Assembly (NCBI RefSeq): GCF_020166515.1
Contig: NZ_JAINZT010000002.1
Location: 496,001-560,000 of the forward strand
Source of the DNA: Robertkochia flava
GTDB lineage: Bacteria > Bacteroidota > Bacteroidia > Flavobacteriales > Flavobacteriaceae
Direction of reading: 5' to 3'
DNA length: 64,000 nt
The notes below the pieces were generated by a model, which was not told the origin of the DNA, made no database searches, and was given only the letters and a program-made list of their open reading frames with translations. The position numbers were made by a program, and so were the translations under genes. Within the stretch, counting starts at the first letter, position 1. Every line of letters starts with the position of its first letter. Positions 1 through 8,682 of this stretch are shown piece by piece.

Positions 1-1
1 A

Positions 2-211
2 ACTGTTGAAGGAGTAGAGAATAGTGTCGAGGCGGTTTACGGTGCGGAAGGACAATTTACTTTCTACAATTTACCGGCTACAGGAGAAGGTGAGTCTTAT
101 ACCATTACCGTGGCAGCAGAAGGATATCAGTCTGTAGAGGTTACCGGGGTTACCGTAGCTGATAATGAGCTGACTACCCTGGAGGCTCCGATCGAGTTAA
201 TGGTAGAGTAA
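2..211 (+). CDS. C-terminal fragment of a carboxypeptidase-regulatory-like (possibly DUF4382) surface protein
   Basis: Only the last 69 residues are in the window; the reading frame is open from the left edge to a TAA at 209-211. The visible part has the pattern of a CarboxypepD_reg/prealbumin-like beta sandwich: a QFTFYNLPA segment (a value that feeds a 'fine-tuning' strand), then YTITVAAEGYQ and a closing strand pair. In Bacteroidota such domains end DUF4382 lipoproteins and cell-surface proteins. I infer an exported protein of unknown function. The gene is followed at once by a terminator, so it is the last of its transcript. Confidence 0.6.
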   Translation, partial: TVEGVENSVEAVYGAEGQFTFYNLPATGEGESYTITVAAEGYQSVEVTGVTVADNELTTLEAPIELMVE

Positions 212-237
212 AGTTAAAATCTGCTAAAGAAATATTA

Positions 238-275
238 AGAGTGGTCTCTGCAGGGATCACTCTTTTTATTTTTAA
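238..275 (+). terminator. Intrinsic terminator after the partial first gene
   Basis: A 9-bp stem (AGAGTGGTC at 238-246 with GATCACTCT at 255-263, one G:T pair) closes an eight-base loop and is followed by a T-rich run. It separates the first gene from the moxR/bat operon. Confidence 0.75.
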
Positions 276-364
276 CCTAACCTTAACAACATACTCTCAT
301 ATTAATTTTCAATTTGCGTGCTACCGCGAGTCGTCTTATATTCAAACTGCTAAAAAACTATTAT

Positions 365-1366
365 ATGGAGCAAGAAAGTACTATTGATATTAGTCAGATC
401 AATGAAAAAATTGCCACAGAGAGTGCTTTTGTCGATATTTTAACCAAGGAAATGACCAAGGTTATCGTGGGTCAGAAACATATGGTAGAGCGTTTGCTGA
501 TCGGTTTGTTAGGTCAGGGACATATTCTGTTAGAGGGGGTGCCGGGCCTGGCAAAAACCCTGGCGATAAATACCCTGTCCAGTGCGGTTCATGGTAGTTT
601 CAGCAGGATACAGTTTACTCCGGATTTGTTGCCGGCCGACGTTATCGGAACGCTGATCTACAATATCAAAGAGAATGACTTTTCCATAAAAAAGGGGCCA
701 ATATTCGCGAATTTTGTTTTAGCAGATGAGATCAACAGGGCCCCCGCTAAAGTGCAGTCGGCATTGCTTGAGGCGATGCAGGAAAGGCAGGTGACCATCG
801 GGGATGAAACGTTTCCCCTGGACCGCCCCTTCCTGGTAATGGCCACCCAGAACCCTGTAGAGCAGGAAGGTACGTATCCGTTGCCGGAAGCCCAGGTAGA
901 CCGATTCATGCTGAAAACGGTAATTGACTATCCTAAAATCGATGAGGAACAGCTCATTATACGCGCTAACCTGCGGGGCGGGTTTGCAGAGGTTAAGCCG
1001 GTGGTAACTCTGGAACAGATCCTCAGGGCTCAGCAAGCCGTTCGTGAGGTGTATATGGATGAAAAGATCGAGAAGTATATCCTGGATATTATTTTTGCCA
1101 CCCGTTACCCTGAAAAGTACGGTTTGTCGGAGATAAAGCCGCTCATCAGTTACGGTGCTTCTCCAAGGGGAAGCATCAACCTGGCCACTGCAGCCAAATG
1201 TTATGCCTTTATCAAGCGACGTGGATACGTGGTGCCTGAGGATGTCCGTGCGGTTGTTATGGATGTATTGCGACACAGAGTTGGGATAACCTATGAGGCC
1301 GAGGCCGAGAACATCAGTTCTGAAGACCTTATACATAAGGTGGTTAATGCGATTGAGGTGCCCTAA
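365..1366 (+). CDS. MoxR-family AAA+ ATPase, first gene of the Bat operon
   Basis: This is a 333-residue MoxR-type AAA+ ATPase. Walker A GVPGLAKT lies at about residues 58-65, Walker B LADEINRAP at about 119-127, then the sensor segment MATQNPVEQEGTYPLPEAQ and the C-terminal lid domain. MoxR ATPases act with von Willebrand factor A (VWA) proteins as chaperones that assemble or activate metal centres and envelope complexes. The open frame extends 17 codons upstream, but I prefer the ATG at 365 (MEQES...), which gives the usual length and N terminus. It leads a same-strand row of eight genes with tiny spacers (DUF58, BatD-like, batA-E), so it is probably the motor for those VWA proteins. Confidence 0.93.
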   Translation: MEQESTIDISQINEKIATESAFVDILTKEMTKVIVGQKHMVERLLIGLLGQGHILLEGVPGLAKTLAINTLSSAVHGSFSRIQFTPDLLPADVIGTLIYNIKENDFSIKKGPIFANFVLADEINRAPAKVQSALLEAMQERQVTIGDETFPLDRPFLVMATQNPVEQEGTYPLPEAQVDRFMLKTVIDYPKIDEEQLIIRANLRGGFAEVKPVVTLEQILRAQQAVREVYMDEKIEKYILDIIFATRYPEKYGLSEIKPLISYGASPRGSINLATAAKCYAFIKRRGYVVPEDVRAVVMDVLRHRVGITYEAEAENISSEDLIHKVVNAIEVP

Positions 1367-1426
1367 ACTATTGCGATAGTTCCGGTAGAATGGTTATAAC
1401 CTTAGCTTCAAGACTGAACCCTAAAA

Positions 1427-2293
1427 ATGGATACCAAAGAAATACTCAAAAAAGTAAGGAAGATTGAAATCAAAACCCGAAGACTCAGTGATCATGTTTT
1501 CGGGGGAGAATATCATTCCACCTTTAAAGGTCGGGGGATGACCTTTAGCGAGGTAAGGCAGTATCAGTTCGGGGATGATGTGCGGAGCATAGACTGGAAT
1601 GTAACTGCCCGTTACAATGAACCTTTTGTCAAGGTTTTTGAGGAAGAACGTGAATTGACGATGATGTTAATGGTTGACGTCAGCGGATCTGAGATGTTTG
1701 GTACCAGCAGCCAGTTTAAGAAGGAAGTGATCACGGAAATTGCAGCAACCCTTGCTTTTTCTGCCCTTCAGAACAATGATAAGATAGGCCTGGTGTTGTT
1801 TTCTGACCAGGTGGAACTTTACATACCTCCGAAAAAAGGGAGGTTTCACGTATTGCGTATTATCAGGGAACTGATCGAATTTACTCCCGGAAGCAAGGCC
1901 ACCAACCTGGATCGTGCCCTGCAATTCCTTTCGAGTGTAACCAAGAAAAAGGCGATAGTGTTTATACTCTCTGATTTTATTACGGACGGATATGAACACA
2001 GCCTTAAAATTGCTGCCAACAAGCACGATATCACTGGTATCAGGGTGTATGACCAGCGGGAGGCAGACATTCCCAACGTGGGAGTGGTTAATATGAAGGA
2101 TGCGGAAACGGGTGAACTTTTCCTGGTGGATACCACCTCGCGAAAGATTCGCAGGGCTTACAAGGAAGACTATACCAGCCGGGTGCAGTATTTCCATAAC
2201 GCCTTCAGTAAAAGCGGAGCCGGAGCCCTCAGTTCCCGTGTGGATGAGAGTTATGTCAAGAAGTTACTTGGGTATTTTAAAAGGAGAGCCTGA
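1427..2293 (+). CDS. DUF58 / VWA-like protein
   Basis: This 288-residue soluble protein has the DUF58 signature FGDDVRSIDWN near residues 48-58 and a VWA-like fold with a metal-site motif DVSGS at about 84-88. DUF58 proteins nearly always follow moxR genes and are thought to be adaptors or substrates of the ATPase. There is no signal peptide, so it should be cytosolic or peripheral to the membrane. It lies 60 bp after moxR and 3 bp before the next gene. The exact reaction is unknown for the family. Confidence 0.9.
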   Translation: MDTKEILKKVRKIEIKTRRLSDHVFGGEYHSTFKGRGMTFSEVRQYQFGDDVRSIDWNVTARYNEPFVKVFEEERELTMMLMVDVSGSEMFGTSSQFKKEVITEIAATLAFSALQNNDKIGLVLFSDQVELYIPPKKGRFHVLRIIRELIEFTPGSKATNLDRALQFLSSVTKKKAIVFILSDFITDGYEHSLKIAANKHDITGIRVYDQREADIPNVGVVNMKDAETGELFLVDTTSRKIRRAYKEDYTSRVQYFHNAFSKSGAGALSSRVDESYVKKLLGYFKRRA

Positions 2294-2296
2294 TCG

Positions 2297-3952
2297 ATGA
2301 ATAGACCACTGGAAAATAGAATAAATACTACCGGTCCGGGTCATCTTTTCCGGAGATGGTTCTTTTGTATGTGTGTGCTTTTTGCTTCCGCTGCGCTGGC
2401 GCAGGATGCAAAGGTATCCTCGTATGCTGATACCACCAGTATACGAATCGGAGAACAGATCGAATTTCGCATTGAAGTGGAAACCGATACGGTGAACCCC
2501 GTATTTTTTCCCGAGGGGCAAACCTTCCTGCCTCTGGAGGTGGTGGAAGCCTACCCCATTGATACTTTTAAAGCTGAAGATAAATACAATCTGATCCGGA
2601 AGTACGCGCTTACCCAATTTGATTCCGGGGCGTATACCATCCCGATACAACAGATCATGGTTGGGCAGAAAGCCTACTTTACAGATTCGGTTCCCGTTGC
2701 GGTAAATACCGTTGTCGTGGATACCACAAAACAAAAAATGTACGATATCAAAGGCTTGCAGGCTGTAAACCGCAGCTATGCCGAATGGTGGAAATACCTG
2801 GTATGGGCCTTGATTATCGGGGGAGGACTTTTTCTTATTCTTTACTGGTTCCTCTGGCGTGACAAACCCCTTACCGAAGACGAGAAGGTGGCCTTGCTCC
2901 CTCCCTATGACAGGGCGCTGCTGGCTTTGGAAAAGCTCGACAATTCCAGGTACCTTATCCAGTCGGAGTATAAAGAGTATTATTCTGACCTTACCAATAT
3001 TGTACGTTCTTATCTGGAAGATGAGATCCATGTGGATGCTTTGGAAAGCACCACATCACAGCTTATTGCCAAGCTGGAGTTGCTCAGGGACTCGGGGTCG
3101 CTCAAACTTGATGATGGTTCCATTACGCAGTTTCAAAAAGTATTGGAAACAGCAGACCTTGTAAAGTTTGCCAAAACGGTACCCGACAGCACCGTTATCA
3201 AACAAGACAGAGCATTGGCAGAGCAATTGGTAAATAAAACCCATGAAGCCTTGCCGGAACCCGATGAGAGTGAGGTAGATGAGGAGGTAAGGATCGAAGA
3301 GCTTCAACGAAAGAAGCGTAAAAAGAAGATCACGTATGCTGTTGCTGCTTCCCTGGCGTTTCTTTTGGCTATGGGAGGAACGATGGTATATTTCTACGGA
3401 TTCCAGAATGTGAAGGATACGGTTCTGATGCATCCTACCAGGCAATTGCTCCATAGTCAATGGATAGGGAGTGATTATGGGTATCCGTCCATTTATGTGG
3501 AAACTCCCGAGGTGCTAATGAGAACCGATCAACCCTGGCCACAGGAAATTCAGAGTCAGATTCACGGTAGCCAGGTGTTCCGTCTGGGAGAACTTGGAGA
3601 CCGGTTTTACCTGAACCTCAGAGTCACTACTTTTAAGAAGGACTCTAAGATAGATGGTACCCAGGCCATGGACAATACGATACAAATGCTTGAAGATACC
3701 GGTGTTCAGAATATGCTGGTCAAGGAGGAGGATTTTACAACTGCAACCGGAGTGAAGGGGTTGAAACTGTACGGAAGCCTGAGTGTGCCTTTCGAGGACG
3801 GACAATCCGGGAAGATGCAATATGCCATGTACAGCTTTACCCATGAAGGAGGGCTGCAGCAATTGTTGATGATTTACGACCAGAACGATCCGTATGCTCC
3901 CCAGGTGGCAGAGCGAATTATTGGTTCGGTAGATTTTAAAAAAGCAGGATAG
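2297..3952 (+). CDS. BatD-like membrane protein of the Bat operon (large periplasmic and cytoplasmic domains)
   Basis: A 551-residue protein with an N-terminal hydrophobic signal ending in SAALAQ (about residues 26-36), a beta-rich periplasmic region beginning with SSYADTTSIRIGEQIEF, a membrane helix near 167-188 (ending LYWFLWRDKP), a charged cytoplasmic segment, and a second helix near 346-368. The first region resembles the beta-sandwich of BatD. Genes of this kind sit between DUF58 and batA in many Flavobacteria. The start lies only 3 bp after the DUF58 stop and the stop is 1 bp before batA, so translation is probably coupled. I infer a scaffold in the MoxR/VWA membrane complex; no catalytic motif is visible. 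Confidence 0.75.
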   Translation: MNRPLENRINTTGPGHLFRRWFFCMCVLFASAALAQDAKVSSYADTTSIRIGEQIEFRIEVETDTVNPVFFPEGQTFLPLEVVEAYPIDTFKAEDKYNLIRKYALTQFDSGAYTIPIQQIMVGQKAYFTDSVPVAVNTVVVDTTKQKMYDIKGLQAVNRSYAEWWKYLVWALIIGGGLFLILYWFLWRDKPLTEDEKVALLPPYDRALLALEKLDNSRYLIQSEYKEYYSDLTNIVRSYLEDEIHVDALESTTSQLIAKLELLRDSGSLKLDDGSITQFQKVLETADLVKFAKTVPDSTVIKQDRALAEQLVNKTHEALPEPDESEVDEEVRIEELQRKKRKKKITYAVAASLAFLLAMGGTMVYFYGFQNVKDTVLMHPTRQLLHSQWIGSDYGYPSIYVETPEVLMRTDQPWPQEIQSQIHGSQVFRLGELGDRFYLNLRVTTFKKDSKIDGTQAMDNTIQMLEDTGVQNMLVKEEDFTTATGVKGLKLYGSLSVPFEDGQSGKMQYAMYSFTHEGGLQQLLMIYDQNDPYAPQVAERIIGSVDFKKAG

Positions 3953-3953
3953 C

Positions 3954-4955
3954 ATGTTTGAGAATATAGAGTTTGCAAATCCACAATTCTTTTGGTTACT
4001 GTTGCTGTTACCGGTGGCCCTGGTTTGGTATGTCTTTACCAGGAAGAAGGAAACTGCGGCCCTTACCGTACCGAGTCTTGGGGGATTTAAACGGAAGCGA
4101 TCGGTGCTGTCTGCCTTGAAACCGGCATTATTTTTACTGCGACTACTTGCTTTGGGTGCCCTGATAACGGCAATGGCGAGACCTCAGACCAAGGATGTAT
4201 CTACCCGCACAAAATCCAGTCGCGGTATTGATATTGTGATGGCCATAGATGTTTCCTCGAGTATGCTCGCCAGAGACCTCAAGCCAAACCGGCTCAATGC
4301 ACTTAAAAGTGTCGCTGCCAGTTTTATCAAAGACCGGGTCAGTGACCGGATCGGTTTGGTGGTGTATTCCGGGGAAAGTTTTACGAAGACGCCGATCACA
4401 AGTGATAAGGCTATTGTACTCTCCTCCCTGGAGGAGATCCGGTACGGTCAGCTTGAAGACGGAACGGCCATTGGAATGGGCCTTGCCACCTCTGTGAATC
4501 GTCTAAAAGAGAGCAAGGCGAAAAGTAAAGTGATCATCCTGTTAACCGACGGGGTCAACAACTCCGGATTTATAGAACCTGCTACAGCGGCTGAACTGGC
4601 CGTGGAGTACGGGATAAAAACTTATACCATAGGCATCGGTACCAACGGTAAAGCAGAAACCCCGGTGGCGTATAATCTGGACGGAAGTTTCAGGTACGCC
4701 TTCCGTGAAGTTGAAATAGATGAAGAGCTGTTGCAATCGATCGCTGAGAATACCGGTGGGCGCTATTTCAGGGCAACGGACAACGAAACCCTATCAGAAA
4801 TTTACGACGAGATCAATAAACTGGAAAAATCGGAAGTCGAGGAGATCCGCTACACCAATTTTGAAGAGCGGTTCCGGCCACTGGCCATACTGGCCGGAGG
4901 GCTGATGTTGATGGAAGTGTGTTTAAGATTTACTTTTTTCAGAAGTTTTATATAA
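3954..4955 (+). CDS. batA: BatA, membrane-anchored VWA domain protein
   Basis: This 333-residue protein has two N-terminal membrane helices (about 11-28 and 59-79), then a VWA domain with an intact metal-ion-dependent adhesion site: DVSSSM near residue 98, the Thr in EDGTAIG and TDGVNN further on, and a C-terminal helix. BatA belongs to the Bacteroides aerotolerance set first described in B. fragilis. The stop codon is followed directly by the batB ATG, so the two VWA proteins are likely made together and may pair in the membrane. Confidence 0.93.
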   Translation: MFENIEFANPQFFWLLLLLPVALVWYVFTRKKETAALTVPSLGGFKRKRSVLSALKPALFLLRLLALGALITAMARPQTKDVSTRTKSSRGIDIVMAIDVSSSMLARDLKPNRLNALKSVAASFIKDRVSDRIGLVVYSGESFTKTPITSDKAIVLSSLEEIRYGQLEDGTAIGMGLATSVNRLKESKAKSKVIILLTDGVNNSGFIEPATAAELAVEYGIKTYTIGIGTNGKAETPVAYNLDGSFRYAFREVEIDEELLQSIAENTGGRYFRATDNETLSEIYDEINKLEKSEVEEIRYTNFEERFRPLAILAGGLMLMEVCLRFTFFRSFI

Positions 4956-6002
4956 ATGTATCAGTTAGACCAACATATTTATTTTTACCTGCTCGCCGTG
5001 ATCCCGGTGCTGGTGCTCATGTTTCTGTTGCTGCAATTATGGAAGCGAAGGGCCCGAAACCGGTTTGGTGATTCCGGGTTGCTCCGGCGTTTATCCCCGG
5101 ACCGGTCCGGATTTAAGCCTGTTCTTAAACTGGTAATGTGGTGCCTGGCTTTTGCATGTCTGTCGATAGCCCTTGTAAATCCTAAGATAGGGACGAAGCT
5201 GGAAACGGTAAAGCGGGAAGGGGTAGATCTTGTTTTCGCCATAGATGTATCTAAGAGTATGGCGGCAGAAGATATTGCGCCTAACCGACTGGAAAAAGCG
5301 AAAAGGCTTACCTCGGAGATCATCAACAGCCTGGTGAGCGACCGTATTGGTATAATTGCATACGCCGCAAGGGCGTATCCCCAGTTGCCTATTACTACCG
5401 ATTACGCTGCGGCTAAGATGTTCCTGCAGAACATGAACACCGACATGATGTCTTCTCAGGGTACGGCCATCGGGCAGGCCATAGACCTGGCCACCAGCTA
5501 TTTTGACGACCAGGATCAGACCAACAGGGTGTTGGTGATCATTTCTGATGGGGAGGACCACTCCGGGAACTTTGAGGAGGCAATCGCCAAGGCAAGAACG
5601 GAAGGTATCAGGATATTTACCATTGGAGTTGGAACCGAAAAAGGCGGAAGGATTCCGCTGAGAGAAAATGGAGTGATACAATCCTATAAAAAGGATCAGA
5701 ATGGAGATGTGGTGATCACCCGTCTCGATAATTCCATCCTGCAGCAGATTGCTGAGTTGGGAGAAGGAGGGTATGTAAATGGATCTAATACAGAAGAGGT
5801 TATTGATTATGTGACTGATACGCTGTCGAGAATGGATAAGAAGGAATTTGAAGCCAAACAATTTGCTGATTTCAAGGACCAGTTTCAGTGGTTTCTCGGC
5901 GGGGCTTTGCTATTGCTTTTTATCGACGTGTTCCTGCTGGAGCGTAAAACTGCCTGGTTGCGTAAATTAAACCTGTTTAACGAAAAGGAAGAGGAGCTGT
6001 AA
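4956..6002 (+). CDS. batB: BatB, membrane-anchored VWA domain protein
   Basis: A 348-residue paralogue of BatA: N-terminal hydrophobic helices (about 8-28 and 52-72), a VWA domain with DVSKSM near residue 94, SQGTAIG and SDGEDHSG metal-site loops, and a C-terminal membrane helix followed by a short charged tail. It begins on the base after the batA stop codon. As a second VWA protein in a moxR operon it is expected to face the periplasm and take part in the same complex as BatA. Confidence 0.93.
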   Translation: MYQLDQHIYFYLLAVIPVLVLMFLLLQLWKRRARNRFGDSGLLRRLSPDRSGFKPVLKLVMWCLAFACLSIALVNPKIGTKLETVKREGVDLVFAIDVSKSMAAEDIAPNRLEKAKRLTSEIINSLVSDRIGIIAYAARAYPQLPITTDYAAAKMFLQNMNTDMMSSQGTAIGQAIDLATSYFDDQDQTNRVLVIISDGEDHSGNFEEAIAKARTEGIRIFTIGVGTEKGGRIPLRENGVIQSYKKDQNGDVVITRLDNSILQQIAELGEGGYVNGSNTEEVIDYVTDTLSRMDKKEFEAKQFADFKDQFQWFLGGALLLLFIDVFLLERKTAWLRKLNLFNEKEEEL

Positions 6003-6013
6003 ATAACTGTATT

Positions 6014-6880
6014 ATGAAAACTGCAATTAACATCATATTACTTTCAGGACTTTTCATGGGGTTGGGAACAACCGTGCTCTTCGCCCAAGAAGAGGAGGGT
6101 GCGGAAAAGAAGAATTACCGCAAATCCCTTGACCTCACCTATGAGGCAAATAACGAGTTAATTGAAGAAGACTTCACCGAGGCCGAGGCGACCTACAGAA
6201 AAGCCATAGCCAGAAGTGATAAGAATGCCACAGCCCGCTATAACCTTGGAAATGCCTATTACGAAAAGAACAGCCTGGGAGAGGCATTTATGAGGTATAA
6301 GGAAGCAGGAGAGTCTGCAGCATCCAAGGCAGATAAGCATAAGGCCTTCCACAATATGGGAAATGTGTTTATGAAGAATGAAGAATATCAGAAAGCGGTT
6401 GAAGCCTATAAAGAAGCATTGAGAAACGATCCGTCTGATGAGGAGACGCGATATAACCTGGCCCTGGCCAAAGAAATGCTGGAAAAGGAAAAACAACAGA
6501 ACCAGGACAATCAGGACAACCAGGACAACCAGGATCAAAACCAGGATAATAAAGAAAACCAGGATCAGCAACAGCAGCAACAGGATCAGCAAAACCAGGA
6601 TCAGAACGGGGGAGAAGAAGACCAGAAGGAAGAAAAGGGAGATCCCAACCAGGAAGGCGATCAAAAACAGGATCAACAGCAGGAGGGGGAAGGCGATCAG
6701 CAGAAACAACAGCCCCAGGAGGGTGAAGGTCAGCCTGAGCAACAACGTCAGAGCCAGCTTTCGCCTCAGCAGATCAAGAACATCCTCGAGGCTATGAATA
6801 ACGAGGAGAAAAAGGTTCAGGAAAAAATGAACGCTAAGAAAGTTAAAGGAATACCCGTAAAAACGGAAAAAGATTGGTAA
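6014..6880 (+). CDS. batC: BatC, TPR protein with a Gln/Asp/Asn-rich low-complexity tail
   Basis: This 288-residue protein has a signal peptide (cleavage likely after VLFAQ), two or three TPR units (about residues 35-155; for example ARYNLGNAYYEKNSLGEAF and KAFHNMGNVFMKNEEYQKA), then roughly 90 residues made almost only of Q, D, N, E, K and G, and a short predicted helix SPQQIKNILEAMNN at the end. TPR units bind partner proteins; the acidic/amide-rich linker is typical of BatC and is probably disordered. It sits 11 bp after batB and 17 bp before batD. Confidence 0.9.
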   Translation: MKTAINIILLSGLFMGLGTTVLFAQEEEGAEKKNYRKSLDLTYEANNELIEEDFTEAEATYRKAIARSDKNATARYNLGNAYYEKNSLGEAFMRYKEAGESAASKADKHKAFHNMGNVFMKNEEYQKAVEAYKEALRNDPSDEETRYNLALAKEMLEKEKQQNQDNQDNQDNQDQNQDNKENQDQQQQQQDQQNQDQNGGEEDQKEEKGDPNQEGDQKQDQQQEGEGDQQKQQPQEGEGQPEQQRQSQLSPQQIKNILEAMNNEEKKVQEKMNAKKVKGIPVKTEKDW

Positions 6881-6897
6881 GTCAGGAGGAAGTTAAC

Positions 6898-8682
6898 ATG
6901 AGTTCTTTAAAGTGGTACATATCGGCTTTATTTATCATAGGTGTATTTTTCACTGGATTTGCCCAGGATGATGCTGTCGAGTTCAATGCTTCGGTAAGCA
7001 AAAGCAAGCTCGGTATCAATGAGCGCCTTCGTATAGATTTCACCATGAACCAGGATGGGGATAATTTCACGCCACCTGATTTCGATGGTTTTCGCGTTAT
7101 AATGGGGCCTAACCAATCGGTGAGTCACCAGTGGATCAACGGGAAAAAAAGCTTTTCAAAGTCCTACTCGTATGTTTTGTCACCCTTAAAAAAAGGGAAA
7201 TTCAATATCCGGCAGGCAACTGTAGAAATTGATGGGAATACCTATAAAACCCTGCCGGTTGCGGTGGAGGTTACCGAGGCCGTTAGCGATCCGAATGCCC
7301 CGCCAAGCGCCAATGATGTGGCTGAAGAAAAGTTGCACCTGGTAGCGGAGGTTTCCGATTCCAATCCTTACCTGAACGAAGCCATAAGTGTAGAGTATAA
7401 ACTTTATATTAGTCCGGATATAAATATCTATGACTTTATCCCGGTAGATAATCCGACTTATAACAACTTCTGGTCTCAGAATATCGAGGTAAAACGGCTT
7501 AAGGCCGAAAATGGCCTCTACCAGGGAAAGCAATACCGATACGTAGTACTTAAACAGGTGGTGCTCTATCCGCAGCGAAGCGGGAAGCTGGAGATCGAAC
7601 CCCTGACGCTGGAGGTCAAGGTGGAGGTGCCTACCAACAGAAGAAATATCTTCGGAGAGCGCGTGTATACCCAAACCCATGTAAAAGTAGCTACCGATAA
7701 GCGAACGATTCGAGTGAAGCCTTTACCCGAAGAGGGGAAACCTGAAAACTTTTCAGGGGCTGTTGGAAAATTTGATTTTGATGTGATCCTTTCCAAATCC
7801 GATCTCAGGGCAAATGAATCCCTGACCGCAAAGATCACCGTAAATGGGGAAGGTAACCTCAAGCTATTCGAATTGCCATCGCTTACCCTGCCAAGTTCTC
7901 TCGAAGTGTATGAGCCGGAATTTTCCGAGTCGATTCGTACGCGGTTGAGCGGAATGAAGGGAAGGGTTACGGAAAGTTATACCATCGTTCCTCAGTACAG
8001 AGGGAAGTACCCTGTTCCGGAGGTGGAGTTCTCCTATTTTGATCCGGAAACAGAGGAGTATAAAGTACTGAAGTCTGCCAGCACGATGATCAATGTGTTT
8101 GACGGCCCATCTTCCGGATCCGACCCGAACACGGATGTCAATTCCGGAGTGGTCAAACAACCGGTTGCCATGGTGGGTGACCAGTTCAGGTTTCTGAAAC
8201 TCAACGCTAACCTGGTGCCTAAAGCTCAGAAGGAGTTTCTGGGGACCCTCCGATTTTATCTTTTGTATTTCGGCCCGTTATTACTTATACCCCTGGCCAT
8301 TATTATCGGTAAGCGAAAGCGGGAGCGCGCACTTGATGTGGAAGGGAACAGAGTAAGGAAGGCAAACAGGCTGGCCAGGAAATACCTTTCTGAAGCCCGG
8401 AAAAACCTCGATGACGGAGATCGCTTCTACGAGGCTCTGGAGCGGGCCCTGCACAATTACCTGAAGGCAAAGCTGCATCTGGTAACCTCCGATATGAGTA
8501 AGGAGAGAATTCGTGTTCTCCTGGAGGAACACGGGGCGGGAGAAGAAGAGATCAAGGGATTTGTGGCCTTGTTGAGCTCCTGTGAGCTGGCACGGTACAC
8601 CCCGGTTACGGCAGGCGGTATGAAAGTAGATTATGATAAGGCGGCAGAAGTGATCGCTGTTCTCGATAAACATCTGGGATAA
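6898..8682 (+). CDS. batD: BatD, oxygen-tolerance membrane protein
   Basis: A 594-residue protein. A signal peptide ends at FTGFAQ; several immunoglobulin-like beta domains follow (EFNASVSKSKLGINERLRI at the first one), then a membrane helix near residue 460-480 (LLYFGPLLLIPLAIIIG) and a helical cytoplasmic tail. This is the BatD family layout. The open frame begins at a TTG at 6874, inside batC, but I chose the ATG at 6898: it is preceded at 7 bp by AGGAGGA (6884-6890), an unusually good Shine-Dalgarno for this phylum, and it puts the signal peptide at the N terminus. The stop overlaps the batE start in TAATG. Confidence 0.92.
   Translation: MSSLKWYISALFIIGVFFTGFAQDDAVEFNASVSKSKLGINERLRIDFTMNQDGDNFTPPDFDGFRVIMGPNQSVSHQWINGKKSFSKSYSYVLSPLKKGKFNIRQATVEIDGNTYKTLPVAVEVTEAVSDPNAPPSANDVAEEKLHLVAEVSDSNPYLNEAISVEYKLYISPDINIYDFIPVDNPTYNNFWSQNIEVKRLKAENGLYQGKQYRYVVLKQVVLYPQRSGKLEIEPLTLEVKVEVPTNRRNIFGERVYTQTHVKVATDKRTIRVKPLPEEGKPENFSGAVGKFDFDVILSKSDLRANESLTAKITVNGEGNLKLFELPSLTLPSSLEVYEPEFSESIRTRLSGMKGRVTESYTIVPQYRGKYPVPEVEFSYFDPETEEYKVLKSASTMINVFDGPSSGSDPNTDVNSGVVKQPVAMVGDQFRFLKLNANLVPKAQKEFLGTLRFYLLYFGPLLLIPLAIIIGKRKRERALDVEGNRVRKANRLARKYLSEARKNLDDGDRFYEALERALHNYLKAKLHLVTSDMSKERIRVLLEEHGAGEEEIKGFVALLSSCELARYTPVTAGGMKVDYDKAAEVIAVLDKHLG

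Noticed and set aside
719-1336. 205-codon minus-strand frame opposite moxR
   Set aside because: Antisense of a conserved AAA+ gene; no domain, signal or promoter supports it.
5091-5861. 256-codon minus-strand frame opposite batB
   Set aside because: Overlaps the batB VWA domain entirely and has no recognisable features.
6158-6745. 195-codon open frame on the minus strand inside batC, very rich in Leu, Ile and Val
   Set aside because: It mirrors the Gln/Asp/Asn-rich repeat of batC. It lies wholly inside a well-supported gene and its membrane-like composition is only the complement of that repeat.
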